A DNA stretch of 64,000 bases, from NCBI RefSeq assembly GCF_005577435.1, contig NZ_CP040396.1:2856501-2920500 (forward strand). Reading direction: 5' to 3'. Below, piece after piece: positions 31,147 to 40,283 of this stretch. How positions within the stretch are numbered: position 1 is the stretch's first letter; each line of letters opens with the position of its first letter. Source of the stretch: Paenibacillus algicola. GTDB lineage: Bacteria > Bacillota > Bacilli > Paenibacillales > Paenibacillaceae. The notes beneath the pieces are model-generated. The model saw only the letters and a program-made list of their open reading frames with translations. It was not told where the DNA came from and ran no database searches. Both the position numbers and the translations under genes were made by a program.

Positions 31147-31890
31147 ATGCGTAAATTCAATCTAAAAGCTCTTCTGAGCCTGTGGGCGGCTCTTGTTGTA
31201 CTGCTGGGACTGCTGCCGTCAAACTGCTGGGCTTCATCGCCTCAAACTTCAAAGCAGCTTCATTCTTCCGAAGACAGCAGCAGTCAAATACAGCAGCATC
31301 CGTTCATGCACCGTGCGGTGCTTATTGATGTCGGACACGGAGGGATCGACGGCGGCACCTCATTCCAAGGCTTATTGGAAAAAGATATCAATCTCGCCAT
31401 TTCCCGAAGATTGTATATGCTGCTTCGCAGTGAAGGGATTCCTGCGGTACTGAACCGGGATCAGGATTATGCGCTTAGCGACGATAATCGCTGGCATGCC
31501 AGCCGCTCCAGGCATCAGCGGGATCTGTCCCAGCGAAAGCAGCTGAGCCATGAAATTCCGACCGCGATGATTGTCAGCATCCATGTGAATTGGGCCAAGA
31601 ACAGCTCCAGAAGCGGCGGGATCGTTCTCCATCAGCCTGAGGGCCGCAGCACGCTGCTAGCCGGCTGTATTCAGCGGCAATTTAATGAGCTCTACCAGCT
31701 TCAGCACACCTTTACAGTCGGCAAGCCCTTTTACCTGCTGAAGCTGTCCGAGGTTCCCGCTGTCATTGTCGAAACCGGATTTATCAGCCATCCATCAGAC
31801 CGCCAAAAACTGACCAGCCGGAAAGGGCAGGTTGAAATTTCGGAGGCGATAGTTAAAGGCATTATCAGCTATCTAACCATGTATGAATAA
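31147..31890 (+). CDS. N-acetylmuramoyl-L-alanine amidase (Amidase_3, CwlD-like size)
   Basis: 247 residues. Signal peptide 1-29 (LLSLWAALVVLLGLLPSNCWA). Amidase_3 zinc ligands: His in LIDVGHGGIDGG, Glu in GLLEKDINLAI and His in IVSIHVNWAKN; catalytic Glu in AVIVETGFISHPSD. It cleaves the lactyl-peptide bond in peptidoglycan outside the membrane. With ~220 mature residues and no binding repeats it resembles CwlD, the spore-cortex amidase, but the partner gerD/gdaA is not adjacent, so I keep the general name. The stop codon lies inside a perfect terminator stem. Confidence 0.88.
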   Translation: MRKFNLKALLSLWAALVVLLGLLPSNCWASSPQTSKQLHSSEDSSSQIQQHPFMHRAVLIDVGHGGIDGGTSFQGLLEKDINLAISRRLYMLLRSEGIPAVLNRDQDYALSDDNRWHASRSRHQRDLSQRKQLSHEIPTAMIVSIHVNWAKNSSRSGGIVLHQPEGRSTLLAGCIQRQFNELYQLQHTFTVGKPFYLLKLSEVPAVIVETGFISHPSDRQKLTSRKGQVEISEAIVKGIISYLTMYE

Positions 31891-31915
31891 TTGGTTATTC
31901 ATACATGGTTTTGTT
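31875..31915. terminator. intrinsic terminator overlapping the amidase stop codon
   Basis: Perfect 16-bp arms AACCATGTATGAATAA / TTATTCATACATGGTT with a TTGG loop, then TTGTT. The TAA stop is part of the stem. Confidence 0.85.
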
Positions 31916-32087
31916 ATACAAATCCATTATGTGTACCTAAAAATGATTTTATGTGATTTATTATGACATTTTATAATGAAATTCGTGATTTTCCCCTAAA
32001 TTCTCTCTTTTATTTCCCAAAATTTATGGTAGTATAACTAACATATAGGATCATAAAAAGTACCATCGGGATCAGGGGGAGATCACC

Positions 32088-34316
32088 ATGTTTGAGGGAC
32101 TGAGAGTAAAGGAAGGCTTTCCGTTATGGAGATCCTGGCGCTTAAACCGCCACATGCAGAAGGATGTCGAGCACATTTTTGAGGGCATTGCGGAGAACCG
32201 CAAGGATTTGCTGATGTCCTGGACGACAGAGTACTGGGGGCATCTGGAGCGTCTGCAGCATGTAATGCAAGAATCCTTTACGGCTTCCGATGCAACCGCG
32301 AATGCCAGGAGCGGCCATAGCAAGCCCGAGCACTGGAGCTCTTTGTTGGGACAGGTCTATACCCGGGCGGCCGATTTTACAGAGCTGTTTATACTGGACC
32401 CTCAGGGACAAGTGCAATACTCCACGCATGGGGATCATATTGGCACTTGTTATGCTGCAGGAAGCTCTATCGGGGACGCTGTTCAGTATGCGCAGAATAC
32501 GGCTGAAGGCCGGATGCTGCTAGGTCCTTACGCAGATTCCAGGACGCAGGAGCTGGGAGCGAGAAGCTCTTCTTTTCACGACGCCATGACGCTGCTGTTC
32601 ATTCAGGTCATGCTGCATGAAGGGACATGTACCGGAATGATATGCGGCAGAGTACCGAATGACGTCATCGGAGACCTGATCCAGCGTGAATCGGGTCATG
32701 TCTATCCTGACTCCGGAGATAATTACATATTTATGGCGAAGCCCAGCTATCATAAGCAGATTCTTCCTGGTACCGCATTATCACGCAGCCGTTTCGAGGA
32801 TCGGACCTTTACACACGGAGAGAACCTGAAGGACGGCGTTCACACGGAATACGGGACGGTCACAGTTAAGCACCACACAGAGCTGGAGCTTATATTCAGT
32901 GATCCCGCCACAGGCAGTCTGCATCCTGGTGTGGCCGGAACGATACAGAACGGGAGTAATTTATTTGTGGCTTATCCCGGATATCCCGACTATCGGCATA
33001 TTCCCGTGATCGGTAAGGGAGTCACCTTTCAGCTCCCGCATTGTCCGGATGTATGGGGCATGATGTGTGAAGGAGACTTCGAAGAGGTATACCGGATTCG
33101 CAGCCTTGGCTTTCGGATGTTCAAGTCCCAGCTTATGTCATCTCTTGTCCTTGCGACACTAATATTCGGCATATTGTTTGCGGCTGCCTCCTTTACTTCT
33201 CCTCTCATCACGGCCTTCAGCGGCGGAGCCCTTTGCCTGATCTTCGGATTGGTAAGCTTCTTATGGCTCCGATCCCGTGAAATTAGCCGCGTAAGTGACC
33301 AAATGTCTGATTTGACCCGCTTCATTCGTATGAACGCCGAAGGACGGGGTGATCTGACTCAGCGGCTGGACCCCGGGCATTTTCAAGATGAAACACGGGA
33401 GCTGGCCAAATGGATCAATAATATGATCGACTCGCTGGAAGGAATTATGATGCAGGTCAAATGGACAGCCAGCGACGTTTCCGCCAGCCAGCAGACGATG
33501 CAGGATACTACCTCACTGACCGTTACCTCCGCAGAAAGGGTAAGCGGGAATGTACATGAGATGATTCGCAGCATGCGGATGCAGCTGCAGGACATTGATA
33601 TTGCCCGAGAGAGCACCGAGAATATGAAGGAAGTTTTGCTGGAGCTGGAACGTCAGGCTCACGAGCAGATCGAAGTGGCACGCAGCGAGGTTCGGGGCAT
33701 CGGCGACAAGATGTCTCATATCTCCACCCGAGTGGAAGAGAGCAATCAGAGCATTCGTGCTTTCGTGGAAACGGTTCAGGAAATTCGAAACGTACTGCAT
33801 GCCATTGAGCAAATCTCTTCACAGACGCAGCTCCTTGCGCTAAATGCATCCATTGAAGCTGCACGGGTAGGCGAGCATGGACAGGGCTTTGCTGTCGTCG
33901 CCTCGGAAATACGCAAGCTGGCCGAGCTCACGAGCAAATCCACGGACGAGGTGAATGAGATTATCCGGCATATTTACCAGGACACCGAGAAAGCCTTCCG
34001 CTCAATGGAAGACGGAAGCCGTGTCATCCGTGAAGGAACACGCCTGGTTGCCGCAGCCTCTGAGCTGCTCTCTTCAGCGGCGGCCGAGGATCAACGGAAG
34101 CACCAGGCGGTGGACGAGGTGGTCAGCCTGATGGAGAAAATCGCTCTAGTCAGCAAAGAGAACCGCAAGATCTCCAAGGATGTCGAGCACAAAATGCAGG
34201 CTTTAACCTCCGACATTCAGAGTGTCCGGCACACCTCGGGCAGCGTGGAGGCCATCGCCCATTCCATGCAGCAGCTCGTGAGCCAGTTCAAGCTGACAGA
34301 GTCACGCATCCGCTAA
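32088..34316 (+). CDS. methyl-accepting chemotaxis protein with mid-protein membrane hairpin
   Basis: 742 residues. There is no N-terminal membrane segment: residues 1-345 are soluble, with a helical start ([20 protein letters not shown]) and a Cache/PAS-like region ([24 protein letters not shown]-type strands to ~340). Two hydrophobic helices follow (about 350-367 [17 protein letters not shown] and 375-393 [14 protein letters not shown]), then a HAMP-like linker and the signalling domain with hairpin tip [20 protein letters not shown] near 585-604. By topology the sensor half should face the cytoplasm, unlike classical receptors. It is single, between an amidase and a deacetylase. GGGGGAG precedes the ATG; a terminator follows. 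Confidence 0.88.
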   Translation: MFEGLRVKEGFPLWRSWRLNRHMQKDVEHIFEGIAENRKDLLMSWTTEYWGHLERLQHVMQESFTASDATANARSGHSKPEHWSSLLGQVYTRAADFTELFILDPQGQVQYSTHGDHIGTCYAAGSSIGDAVQYAQNTAEGRMLLGPYADSRTQELGARSSSFHDAMTLLFIQVMLHEGTCTGMICGRVPNDVIGDLIQRESGHVYPDSGDNYIFMAKPSYHKQILPGTALSRSRFEDRTFTHGENLKDGVHTEYGTVTVKHHTELELIFSDPATGSLHPGVAGTIQNGSNLFVAYPGYPDYRHIPVIGKGVTFQLPHCPDVWGMMCEGDFEEVYRIRSLGFRMFKSQLMSSLVLATLIFGILFAAASFTSPLITAFSGGALCLIFGLVSFLWLRSREISRVSDQMSDLTRFIRMNAEGRGDLTQRLDPGHFQDETRELAKWINNMIDSLEGIMMQVKWTASDVSASQQTMQDTTSLTVTSAERVSGNVHEMIRSMRMQLQDIDIARESTENMKEVLLELERQAHEQIEVARSEVRGIGDKMSHISTRVEESNQSIRAFVETVQEIRNVLHAIEQISSQTQLLALNASIEAARVGEHGQGFAVVASEIRKLAELTSKSTDEVNEIIRHIYQDTEKAFRSMEDGSRVIREGTRLVAAASELLSSAAAEDQRKHQAVDEVVSLMEKIALVSKENRKISKDVEHKMQALTSDIQSVRHTSGSVEAIAHSMQQLVSQFKLTESRIR

Positions 34317-34321
34317 TCCAT

Positions 34322-34362
34322 GCAGCAGCGCAGAACTTCATTCTGTGCTGCTGCTTTCTTTT
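34322..34362 (+). terminator. intrinsic terminator of the chemoreceptor gene
   Basis: GCAGCAGCGCAGAA / TTCTGTGCTGCTGC (one G-U pair) and a TTTCTTTTG tract, 6 bp after the stop. Confidence 0.85.
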
Positions 34363-34372
34363 GTTCTCTTTC

Positions 34373-35191
34373 CTACCTTAACGGCAATACATCTCTGCTC
34401 CAGCCGGTGCTCTCCAGCACGAGCTGTGAGATGCCGATAAATTCGACTCCTTGCCGCTGAAGTTCTGCAACGCTGTCACTCAGCCCCTGGGCCGTAATGA
34501 GCCCGTCAATCCCGACATGTCCGATGGTGACACAGTATTGATGCTTAGCACCATACTCAGAAGCCAGCTTGAGCTGCTTGACAACATGCGCTTTGGTATG
34601 GATATCATCCAGAAAAAGATGGTTGCTTATATCCGGCAGCCCCTTTTCAACAGCCAGCCGTCCGGCGACCGAGCGGTAATTCGTTTTACTGTCCACAAAA
34701 AACAACCCATGCTCCCGGCAAACCTCCAGCACCACCGACATGATCCGTTCATCTCCGGTAATCCTGGAGCCCATATGATTGTTCATGCCGACAGCATGCG
34801 GAACCTCCTGAATGGCCGCCTCCAGCGTCTGACGAATCTCCTGATGACTCATGCTGGTCGTGATGGCTCCCGGACCTAGCCAGCTTGCCTTGCCTTGCCT
34901 GGGCTCCATCGGCATATGAATGATGACATCATGACCCGCTGCATGGGCGCGTTCCGCATCTTCACGGCTTGTGCTCAGAAACGGCATCACCGCTGCCGTG
35001 ATCTTGACCGGAAGCTGCAGCATCTCCTCGGTCCCCTTCTGGCCGCTGCCAAAATCGTCGATAATAATGGACACCTTTCCAGGCCGAAGCATTTCTTCCT
35101 CACCCTGCAAGAAGCCCTCCGCACTCACCCCCACAGTACCTGTCCAGCTTAACACTCCAAGAATCCATAACCACAATATAAGCTTGTTCAT
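34373..35191 (-). CDS. divergent polysaccharide deacetylase family protein
   Basis: 272 residues. Signal peptide 1-24. The domain opens VSIIIDDFGSGQKGTEEML (Asp-Asp) and has VIIHMPMEPRQ, GMNNHMGSRIT and FFVDSKTNYRSVA, landmarks of PF04748 (DUF610/YibQ), a branch of the NodB-like deacetylase fold. Exported; substrate unknown, probably a cell-wall or surface glycan. I chose the second ATG (35191), where AAGGAG is nine bases away; the first overlaps the ribosome-binding site. Confidence 0.88.
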   Translation of the reverse strand: MNKLILWLWILGVLSWTGTVGVSAEGFLQGEEEMLRPGKVSIIIDDFGSGQKGTEEMLQLPVKITAAVMPFLSTSREDAERAHAAGHDVIIHMPMEPRQGKASWLGPGAITTSMSHQEIRQTLEAAIQEVPHAVGMNNHMGSRITGDERIMSVVLEVCREHGLFFVDSKTNYRSVAGRLAVEKGLPDISNHLFLDDIHTKAHVVKQLKLASEYGAKHQYCVTIGHVGIDGLITAQGLSDSVAELQRQGVEFIGISQLVLESTGWSRDVLPLR

Positions 35192-35308
35192 CACCTGCAT
35201 CTCCTTCCACGTGCACCCATCCGGATTTGAATTAACATGTCCAGCGGAAAGACCCTTTATGTACCTGGCGGTGAAGAAACGCAGGCTACATTTTGAATAG
35301 CTTTACGG

Positions 35309-35348
35309 CAAAAAAAAGAATCATCTACTCAGAGAGTAGATGATTCTT
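35309..35348 (-). terminator. intrinsic terminator of the HxlR gene
   Basis: 14-bp arms AGAATCATCTACTC / GAGTAGATGATTCT with a 3-base loop, followed on the minus strand by eight T. Confidence 0.85.
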
Positions 35349-35472
35349 TAAGGATGCGGAATATAAAACCCGCTCACACGGCAGCGAGCAGAAAAGGCGG
35401 CATCAGACGGCGAAAAAATGATGATGAAGATCGACCAAAACCACGAAACGGCTGGCCTCATGAATCTGGCCG

Positions 35473-35814
35473 TCATGCCTTTTGATTTTTTGCTCCCCAT
35501 TCACATAACTCTTCCAAAACGGGTAATAGTGTTTCCGCTTTATCTGTGAGACTGTACTCGACTTTAGGGGGAATTTGAGGATACTCTTTTCGTTTCACCA
35601 TACCATCTGCTTCCAATTCTTTAAGTTGTGAACTTAATGTTTTATAAGTAATAGCTCCTATCTGTCTTTTCAGATCATTAAAGCGAACCGATTGGTTTTC
35701 TGCCAGGAGGTAAATAATAACCATTTTCCATTTACCACCAATAACTGATAATGTATAACCAAAAGGTGTATCTTTAATATTTTTAACTTTACCTTTGTAT
35801 TCCTCCATACTCAT
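35473..35814 (-). CDS. HxlR-type winged-helix transcriptional regulator
   Basis: About 113 residues. Core: GYTLSVIGGKWKMVIIYLLA (first helix pair), RFNDLKRQIGAITYKTLSSQ (recognition helix), LKELEADGMVKRKEYPQIPP (wing) and VEYSLTDKAETLLPVLEEL. The family usually senses redox or reactive carbonyl stress, but with no cysteine visible the signal is open. It is divergent from RidA with ~105 bp between, containing GTAC-rich half-sites (GTACTATC, GTGCGTAC, ATGTACTTTC) that could be its operator. Start at the ATG with AAAGGA upstream. Confidence 0.88.
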   Translation of the reverse strand: MSMEEYKGKVKNIKDTPFGYTLSVIGGKWKMVIIYLLAENQSVRFNDLKRQIGAITYKTLSSQLKELEADGMVKRKEYPQIPPKVEYSLTDKAETLLPVLEELCEWGAKNQKA

Positions 35815-35919
35815 ATGTACACTATCCTTTCTGATAGTACCTATCAATAAAGTGCGTACTATTTTTTTTATGTACTTTCATTCTAGACTAACCTTAATTT
35901 AAGTAAAGGAGAGAAAAAA

Positions 35920-36303
35920 ATGACTAATGTCAAAACCTACAATCACGATCTTTGGGATCACGGAATATCCCAGGGATACTCCGTATACGGAACGATCTAT
36001 ATTTCAGGACAATTTTCCCACGACACAGCTGGCACGTTCGTTGGCGAAGGCGATATCGAGGCACAGACCAGGCAAACTCTGGAAAATATGGATCGCTTGC
36101 TGGCGCGATTTGATGTCACGAGGTCGAACCTCGCTTATGTGGAGATCTATTTGACAAACGCTCAAGAACATTCCGAGCCGGTCATCCGGCTGTTCAAGGA
36201 ATACGTAGGACAACACCGGCCTGCCGGCAGTCTCATCGGCGTGACATATCTTGCGTTCCCTGAGCAATTGATTGAAATTAGCGCCGTAGTACACGGTGAC
36301 TAA
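35920..36303 (+). CDS. RidA/YjgF/YER057c family protein
   Basis: 127 residues. VYGTIYISGQFSHDTAGTFV, EAQTRQTLENMDRLLARFDV, YVEIYLTNAQEHSEPV and RPAGSLIGVTYLAFPEQLIE follow the RidA fold. The usual active-site Arg before the conserved small residue is replaced (PAGSLIGV instead of ...PARSxVxV), so classic 2-aminoacrylate deaminase activity is doubtful. Ribosome-binding site AAAGGAG. Divergent from HxlR, its likely regulator. Confidence 0.85.
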   Translation: MTNVKTYNHDLWDHGISQGYSVYGTIYISGQFSHDTAGTFVGEGDIEAQTRQTLENMDRLLARFDVTRSNLAYVEIYLTNAQEHSEPVIRLFKEYVGQHRPAGSLIGVTYLAFPEQLIEISAVVHGD

Positions 36304-36436
36304 CTCGACTACCGCGGTCGGCGCAGCAGGGGCGGTCGGGCTTCGGATAGGCGCGACCGCTATTCGCGCAAAACAGAAGGATATCGCCAAGTAAAACCAA
36401 ATGATACCGTATCTACACATTCCACCATCTTTTCCG

Positions 36437-36920
36437 TCATTCTGCGATAATCTCAGACGCTGATTTTCTGTTATGCAAGTTCCAGTAATATTCGATCGCC
36501 AACACAATTACATTTTCATTTGAAGTAAGATAGCGTAATAGACCGCCCTTTTTTACAAAGGCGGTTGTTTTTCTTATTGCTAAAAAGGAGTTAACCAAGA
36601 CCAAGTGATAGGAACGGGAATTTTCGTTCATTCGGCGGTAGTAATCGATTGTGCCGGGAAGTTCTTGTGTATTGCACGGGTATTCATCAAGGAGGACTAT
36701 TCGGGGTTTAGTCTGGCCTATTTGCGATTGAATCAGTTCCAGCAATTTGTTTTTGTCGAATTTATCAGCAAAGAGCAGCGCCCCATACAATTGCAGGTTC
36801 ACATATTCCGATTGGGTGCCGTACGTATTTGTAATGGCGTTTTTCCATTAAGGCCAGCAATTCATAGCCGTGAGCGTCGGGATTTTGGATGAGTAAGCCA
36901 AGGATGAGTAAGGGAATCAA
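36437..36920 (-). pseudogene. PadR-family regulator, internally deleted
   Basis: At 36920-36825 the minus strand encodes LIPLLILGLLIQNPDAHGYE then LLALMEKRHYKYV, the start of a PadR winged-helix domain. It then jumps, out of frame, to QSEYVNLQLYGALLFADKFD, which I read as the start of the C-terminal PadR dimerisation region. The recognition helix and wing are gone. The last ~40 codons no longer resemble the family. Confidence 0.5.
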
Positions 36921-37016
36921 GGCTGCATCACCTTCGCCATCAGCGCCTAGAATTCTGTGTACTAAAACCGGCGCCAGGTGAAGCCGTTCCTGGAGTAAAG
37001 TTGTTGTGCCAACAGT

Positions 37017-37988
37017 TTATACTAGTGGATGTGGTATATAAAGTTCTTCTAAACGGGTAATTTCTTCAGAAGTCAATTTAACCGACAACGCTGAAACCGC
37101 ATCTTCCAGATGGCTGATTTTCGTCGAACCCACAATCGGCGCGGTAACCTCTTCTTTTTGTAGCAACCACGCGAGTGCAATTTGCGCACGCGAAATTCCC
37201 CGGTTAGCAGCAATTTCTCTAACTCTTTCAGCGACTTTGCGATCTGCCTCTTCCGTTTTACTAAACAATGCCTTTGCTACCTGGTCCTTCTCTGATCGCG
37301 CGGTCTGCTCATTCCAATCCCGTGTTAACCGGCCTGCTGCCAAAGGCAGGTAAGGAGTAACGCCAACTCCCTCGTCACTGCAAAGGGGGAGCATTTCTCG
37401 TTCTTCTTCCCGATAGAGCAGGTTTAATCGATTTTCCATGGAAACGAACCGTGTCCAACCGTTGCGCTCTGCGACATGCTGAGCTTTCGCAAACTGCCAT
37501 GCCAGCATGGAGGATGCACCAATGTATCTGACCTTGCCCGCCTTAACTAAAGCGTGAAGAGCCTCCATGGTCTCCTCAATTGGCGTATTAGGATCCCATC
37601 GATGAATCTGGTATAAATCGACATAGTCTGTTCCGAGTCGTCTTAGGCTGTTATCAATTTCGATCATGATAGCTTTACGGGAAAGTCCCATTGCATTGGG
37701 ACCTTTGCGCATCGGAACAAATACCTTTGTTGCTATGACGACTTCGTCCCGATGTGCAAATTCCTTTAAGGCACGCCCGAGAATTTCTTCACTTGTTCCG
37801 TCGGAATACATGTTGGCCGTACTGAAAAAGTTGATGCCTGATTCGAGCGCCTTCTTAATAATCGGTCTGCTTTGCTCCTCATCCAGAGACCATGGGGTAT
37901 TGCCGCGTTCAGGGACCCCAAAGCTCATGGTTCCAAGGCTTAACCGCGAAACATCCAAGCCGCTGCGTCCAAGTTTTACATATTCCAT
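37017..37988 (-). CDS. aldo/keto reductase
   Basis: 323 residues, complete TIM-barrel. GRSGLDVSRLSLGTMSFG at the start, Asp/Tyr pair in FFSTANMYSDGTSEEILG (catalytic Tyr), Lys in VIATKVFVPM, His in VDLYQIHRWDPNTPIEE, and the NADP-binding KEEVTAPIVGSTKISHLEDA near the end. It reduces carbonyls with NADPH; close to the YdhF/YhdN-like group, substrate unknown. AAGGAG lies eleven bases before the ATG. Downstream (left) is a PadR pseudogene; upstream a decayed SDR gene, so a former oxidoreductase cluster is likely. Confidence 0.92.
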   Translation of the reverse strand: MEYVKLGRSGLDVSRLSLGTMSFGVPERGNTPWSLDEEQSRPIIKKALESGINFFSTANMYSDGTSEEILGRALKEFAHRDEVVIATKVFVPMRKGPNAMGLSRKAIMIEIDNSLRRLGTDYVDLYQIHRWDPNTPIEETMEALHALVKAGKVRYIGASSMLAWQFAKAQHVAERNGWTRFVSMENRLNLLYREEEREMLPLCSDEGVGVTPYLPLAAGRLTRDWNEQTARSEKDQVAKALFSKTEEADRKVAERVREIAANRGISRAQIALAWLLQKEEVTAPIVGSTKISHLEDAVSALSVKLTSEEITRLEELYIPHPLV

Positions 37989-38073
37989 TTGTTAATACAC
38001 TCCTTAAGTATATTTTATCCAAGCCTTCACATTGTCTACACCTATCTCGGTGTGCCAGTGGCTCGAGACTACA

Positions 38074-38447
38074 TCACCACGGGAGTTGGCGTCTTTCGTT
38101 TGAGAATGTACCCGTCGGACCGTCCCCGTCGAGGAGCGCAAGGCGCATGGGATGTCGCGCGGCTTGCTCGACGGTGCCTGTGCCCTCAAAGTTGTTGAGA
38201 TCCGTCGCGGTGAAGCCCGGGCATACCGCATTGACCTTAATGGGCGCCCTGACTTCCCGACCTCCTCGAGAGCCCTGCCCGGCTGACCCGTGTGCGATAT
38301 ACCCGCATTGTTCACGAGCACATTGAGCCGACTGAGTTCGCTGCGGATGTACTCTGCCGCGGCGGAGATCGAATCCTGATTTGTAACGTCGAGTTGGAGG
38401 ATGCGGGAATCTGCTCCGACGCTCTTCGCGGCCGTCTCCCCTTTCTA
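38074..38447 (-). pseudogene. short-chain dehydrogenase/reductase, truncated and internally deleted
   Basis: One frame reads GETAAKSVGADSRILQLDVT, YIRSELSRLNVLVNNAGISH (NNAG motif) up to GRALEE. Another continues IKVNAVCPGFTATDLNNFEG, TVEQAARHPMRLALLDGDGP and a stop at 38074. Missing are the TGxxxGIG start and the catalytic Ser/Tyr-x-x-x-Lys block. GC content is clearly higher than in neighbouring genes, suggesting foreign origin, perhaps from Actinomycetota. Confidence 0.75.
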
Positions 38448-38483
38448 GTGGATTTAATGCTCAATTTTGGATTGCAAATTAAG

Positions 38484-38574
38484 GTTGATACTTCAACTTT
38501 AAAGTCGCCAGTTTCCTCTCAAGTTGACGTGTCAACCTAAGTGTAGATTACTACCTTGTGGTTGACATGTCAAC
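38484..38574 (+). promoter_or_regulatory. three palindromic operators before the marR-like gene
   Basis: GTTGATACTTCAAC (38484-38497), GTTGACGTGTCAAC (38523-38536) and GTTGACATGTCAAC (38561-38574) share the pattern GTTGAnnnnTCAAC at 38-39 bp spacing. The last is a perfect palindrome and contains the likely -35 TTGACA; TATACT (38583-38588) is a possible -10. Confidence 0.65.
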
Positions 38575-38591
38575 AATGATATTATACTTTC

Positions 38592-39044
38592 ATGGATACT
38601 AACAAAATAATCGAAGATGAAATGAAAATATGGAATATGTGGAAAGGCTCCTTTAAGCGAATTTTCGGTCGCGTCGTTAAGGAGCTTTCTGAACATACAG
38701 GACTATCAGAAGGAGACTTTGGAATATTAGACCGGCTAGTCCAATTTGGAGATGGCAAGCTTCGCCAACAGGAACTAGCCGACTCGATGAACTGGGATAA
38801 GAGCAGATTATCCCATCATTTGTCGCGAATGGAAAAACGGGGCCTTGTTATAAGAAGTCCATTAGATACCGAACGAGGTGTCCAGGTCATCATTACTTCT
38901 GCCGGAAAAGCTGCTTTAGATGAAGCTCTGCCCATCGTCTCAATGGCAATACGCAAGTATTTTTTGGATCAATTAACCGAGCAAGACATTGAATCAATTA
39001 CGAAGCTGGCAGAAAGAACGAAAAACGACCCTAGCCTCCGGTAA
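38592..39044 (+). CDS. MarR-family transcriptional regulator
   Basis: 150 residues. Dimerisation helices at both ends; winged helix with RQQELADSMNWDKSRLSHHL (recognition helix), MEKRGLVIRSPLDTERGVQV (wing) and IITSAGKAALDEALP. The ATG at 38592 is only 3-4 bases after the inferred -10 and has no ribosome-binding site, so the mRNA may be leaderless or the true start lies a few codons in. The three operators upstream suggest tight autorepression. Target is probably the adjacent oxidoreductase remnants or aldo/keto reductase. Confidence 0.88.
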   Translation: MDTNKIIEDEMKIWNMWKGSFKRIFGRVVKELSEHTGLSEGDFGILDRLVQFGDGKLRQQELADSMNWDKSRLSHHLSRMEKRGLVIRSPLDTERGVQVIITSAGKAALDEALPIVSMAIRKYFLDQLTEQDIESITKLAERTKNDPSLR

Positions 39045-39368
39045 GCCTAGTTAATCACTTTTCTGGGAGCTGTCCATGCTGTGCTGTATAGTCGAATACT
39101 ACAAGAAACTGAACCGGCCCTCCCCTTTATCTGTGCCCCCCAGAAACACGCAGCAGCCTATTTGATTCGGCTTTTTCGACAGTCGCGGGTAGCTCATCTT
39201 CTTCTTTACCACTACCGATGATACGGTTCTCCGTACTGTCTGAAACGGCAAACTTCAGGGTTATCCTTTGCAGGAGGGCCCTGAGGTTGGTTACCATTTT
39301 CAATTATCATACCCGTGAACACCCAAAAGGTTACTCGGCGAATACCATTTACAGAGATATAGACTCCT
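39045..39368. other. gene-free stretch
   Basis: 324 bp between MarR and the LysR pseudogene. I see no coding pattern, hairpin terminator or repeat; short open frames match nothing. Confidence 0.5.
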
Positions 39369-40198
39369 TTAGAAAATCCCTTTAACGCTTTCCGTTTGAT
39401 TCTCTGGTTTCACATAGATCACGGCCATTTCATTCGCTTCCACGTTCGATTCATTCTGAACTTCATCTGCATTAAGATGATACAGCTTTTTAAGGCTGTT
39501 CTTATCCCCTTTTTCCATTAAAAAAACACAGGAGGTCAGATTGAAACCAGTCTTTAGTTCGTTGCTGATAGCTATTTCAGGGACTAAGGCAAACCCTTTT
39601 CCACAGCTTACATATTGTTTTATCATCTCAAGACTTGGTAGCTCTAACGCATCTTTAACGATAATCCCGGCATTTTTCAAAACATCTACAGCAGTCGTAT
39701 GATACAAACAAGAGGTACCGCTACTTATAAAAAGCTCGTCATTTAGAATGTGGACTCCCGCGTTTTCCACCCTCCGAGCTATATCCTCAGACGCAGCAAA
39801 AACGATGGTCTCATCCATAATTGGATAAAAAAAATATAATGCCGATTCGGATTTTGAGGAACAATTCCAAAATCTAGCTCATAATCCAATATACCTTTTA
39901 GGATGTCTCGATGCGACCCTTGTTCAATACGCAAATTTACGTTCGGAGAGTTTCTCGTGTATTCCTGAACAAAGGGAAGCATTCGTGTAAGAAAAAAGGA
40001 TCCGTAGGTTCTATCCCTCGTGGATATCGATGAAACAATTTTTGTCCGCTAATTTTTTCTAACTGTTGGATATGAGTGGTTACAGTGGACTGAACATAAC
40101 CCAAGCGATCCGCAAGCTCGACTGAAACTTTTTTCTTCAAGCAAAGCAATAAACGCCAGAAAAAAACGACCTTCTAGTAAATCTATCACATCGATCAC
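39369..40198 (-). pseudogene. LysR-family regulator with several frameshifts
   Basis: Pieces in order: IDLLEGRFFLAFIALLEEKS, FSRA | VELADRLGYVQSTVTTHIQQ, LEKISGQKLFHRYPRGIEPT (HTH) | MLPFVQEYTRNSPNVNLRIE, GILDYELDFGIVPQN (effector domain) | DETIVFAASEDIARR ... VSCGKGFALVPEIAISNELK. At least three frame changes separate them. Divergent from the alpha/beta hydrolase gene, which it probably once controlled. Confidence 0.85.
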
Positions 40199-40283
40199 CT
40201 TTCTATATTTCAATTCGAAATAGCAGATATTCAATTTATTCGTTAGTAAAATATATGCTTTTATTATACGATTACTTTAATAA

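Noticed and set aside
36004..36507. Minus-strand frame over the RidA gene
   Set aside because: Shadow of RidA; composition and lack of start signals argue against coding.
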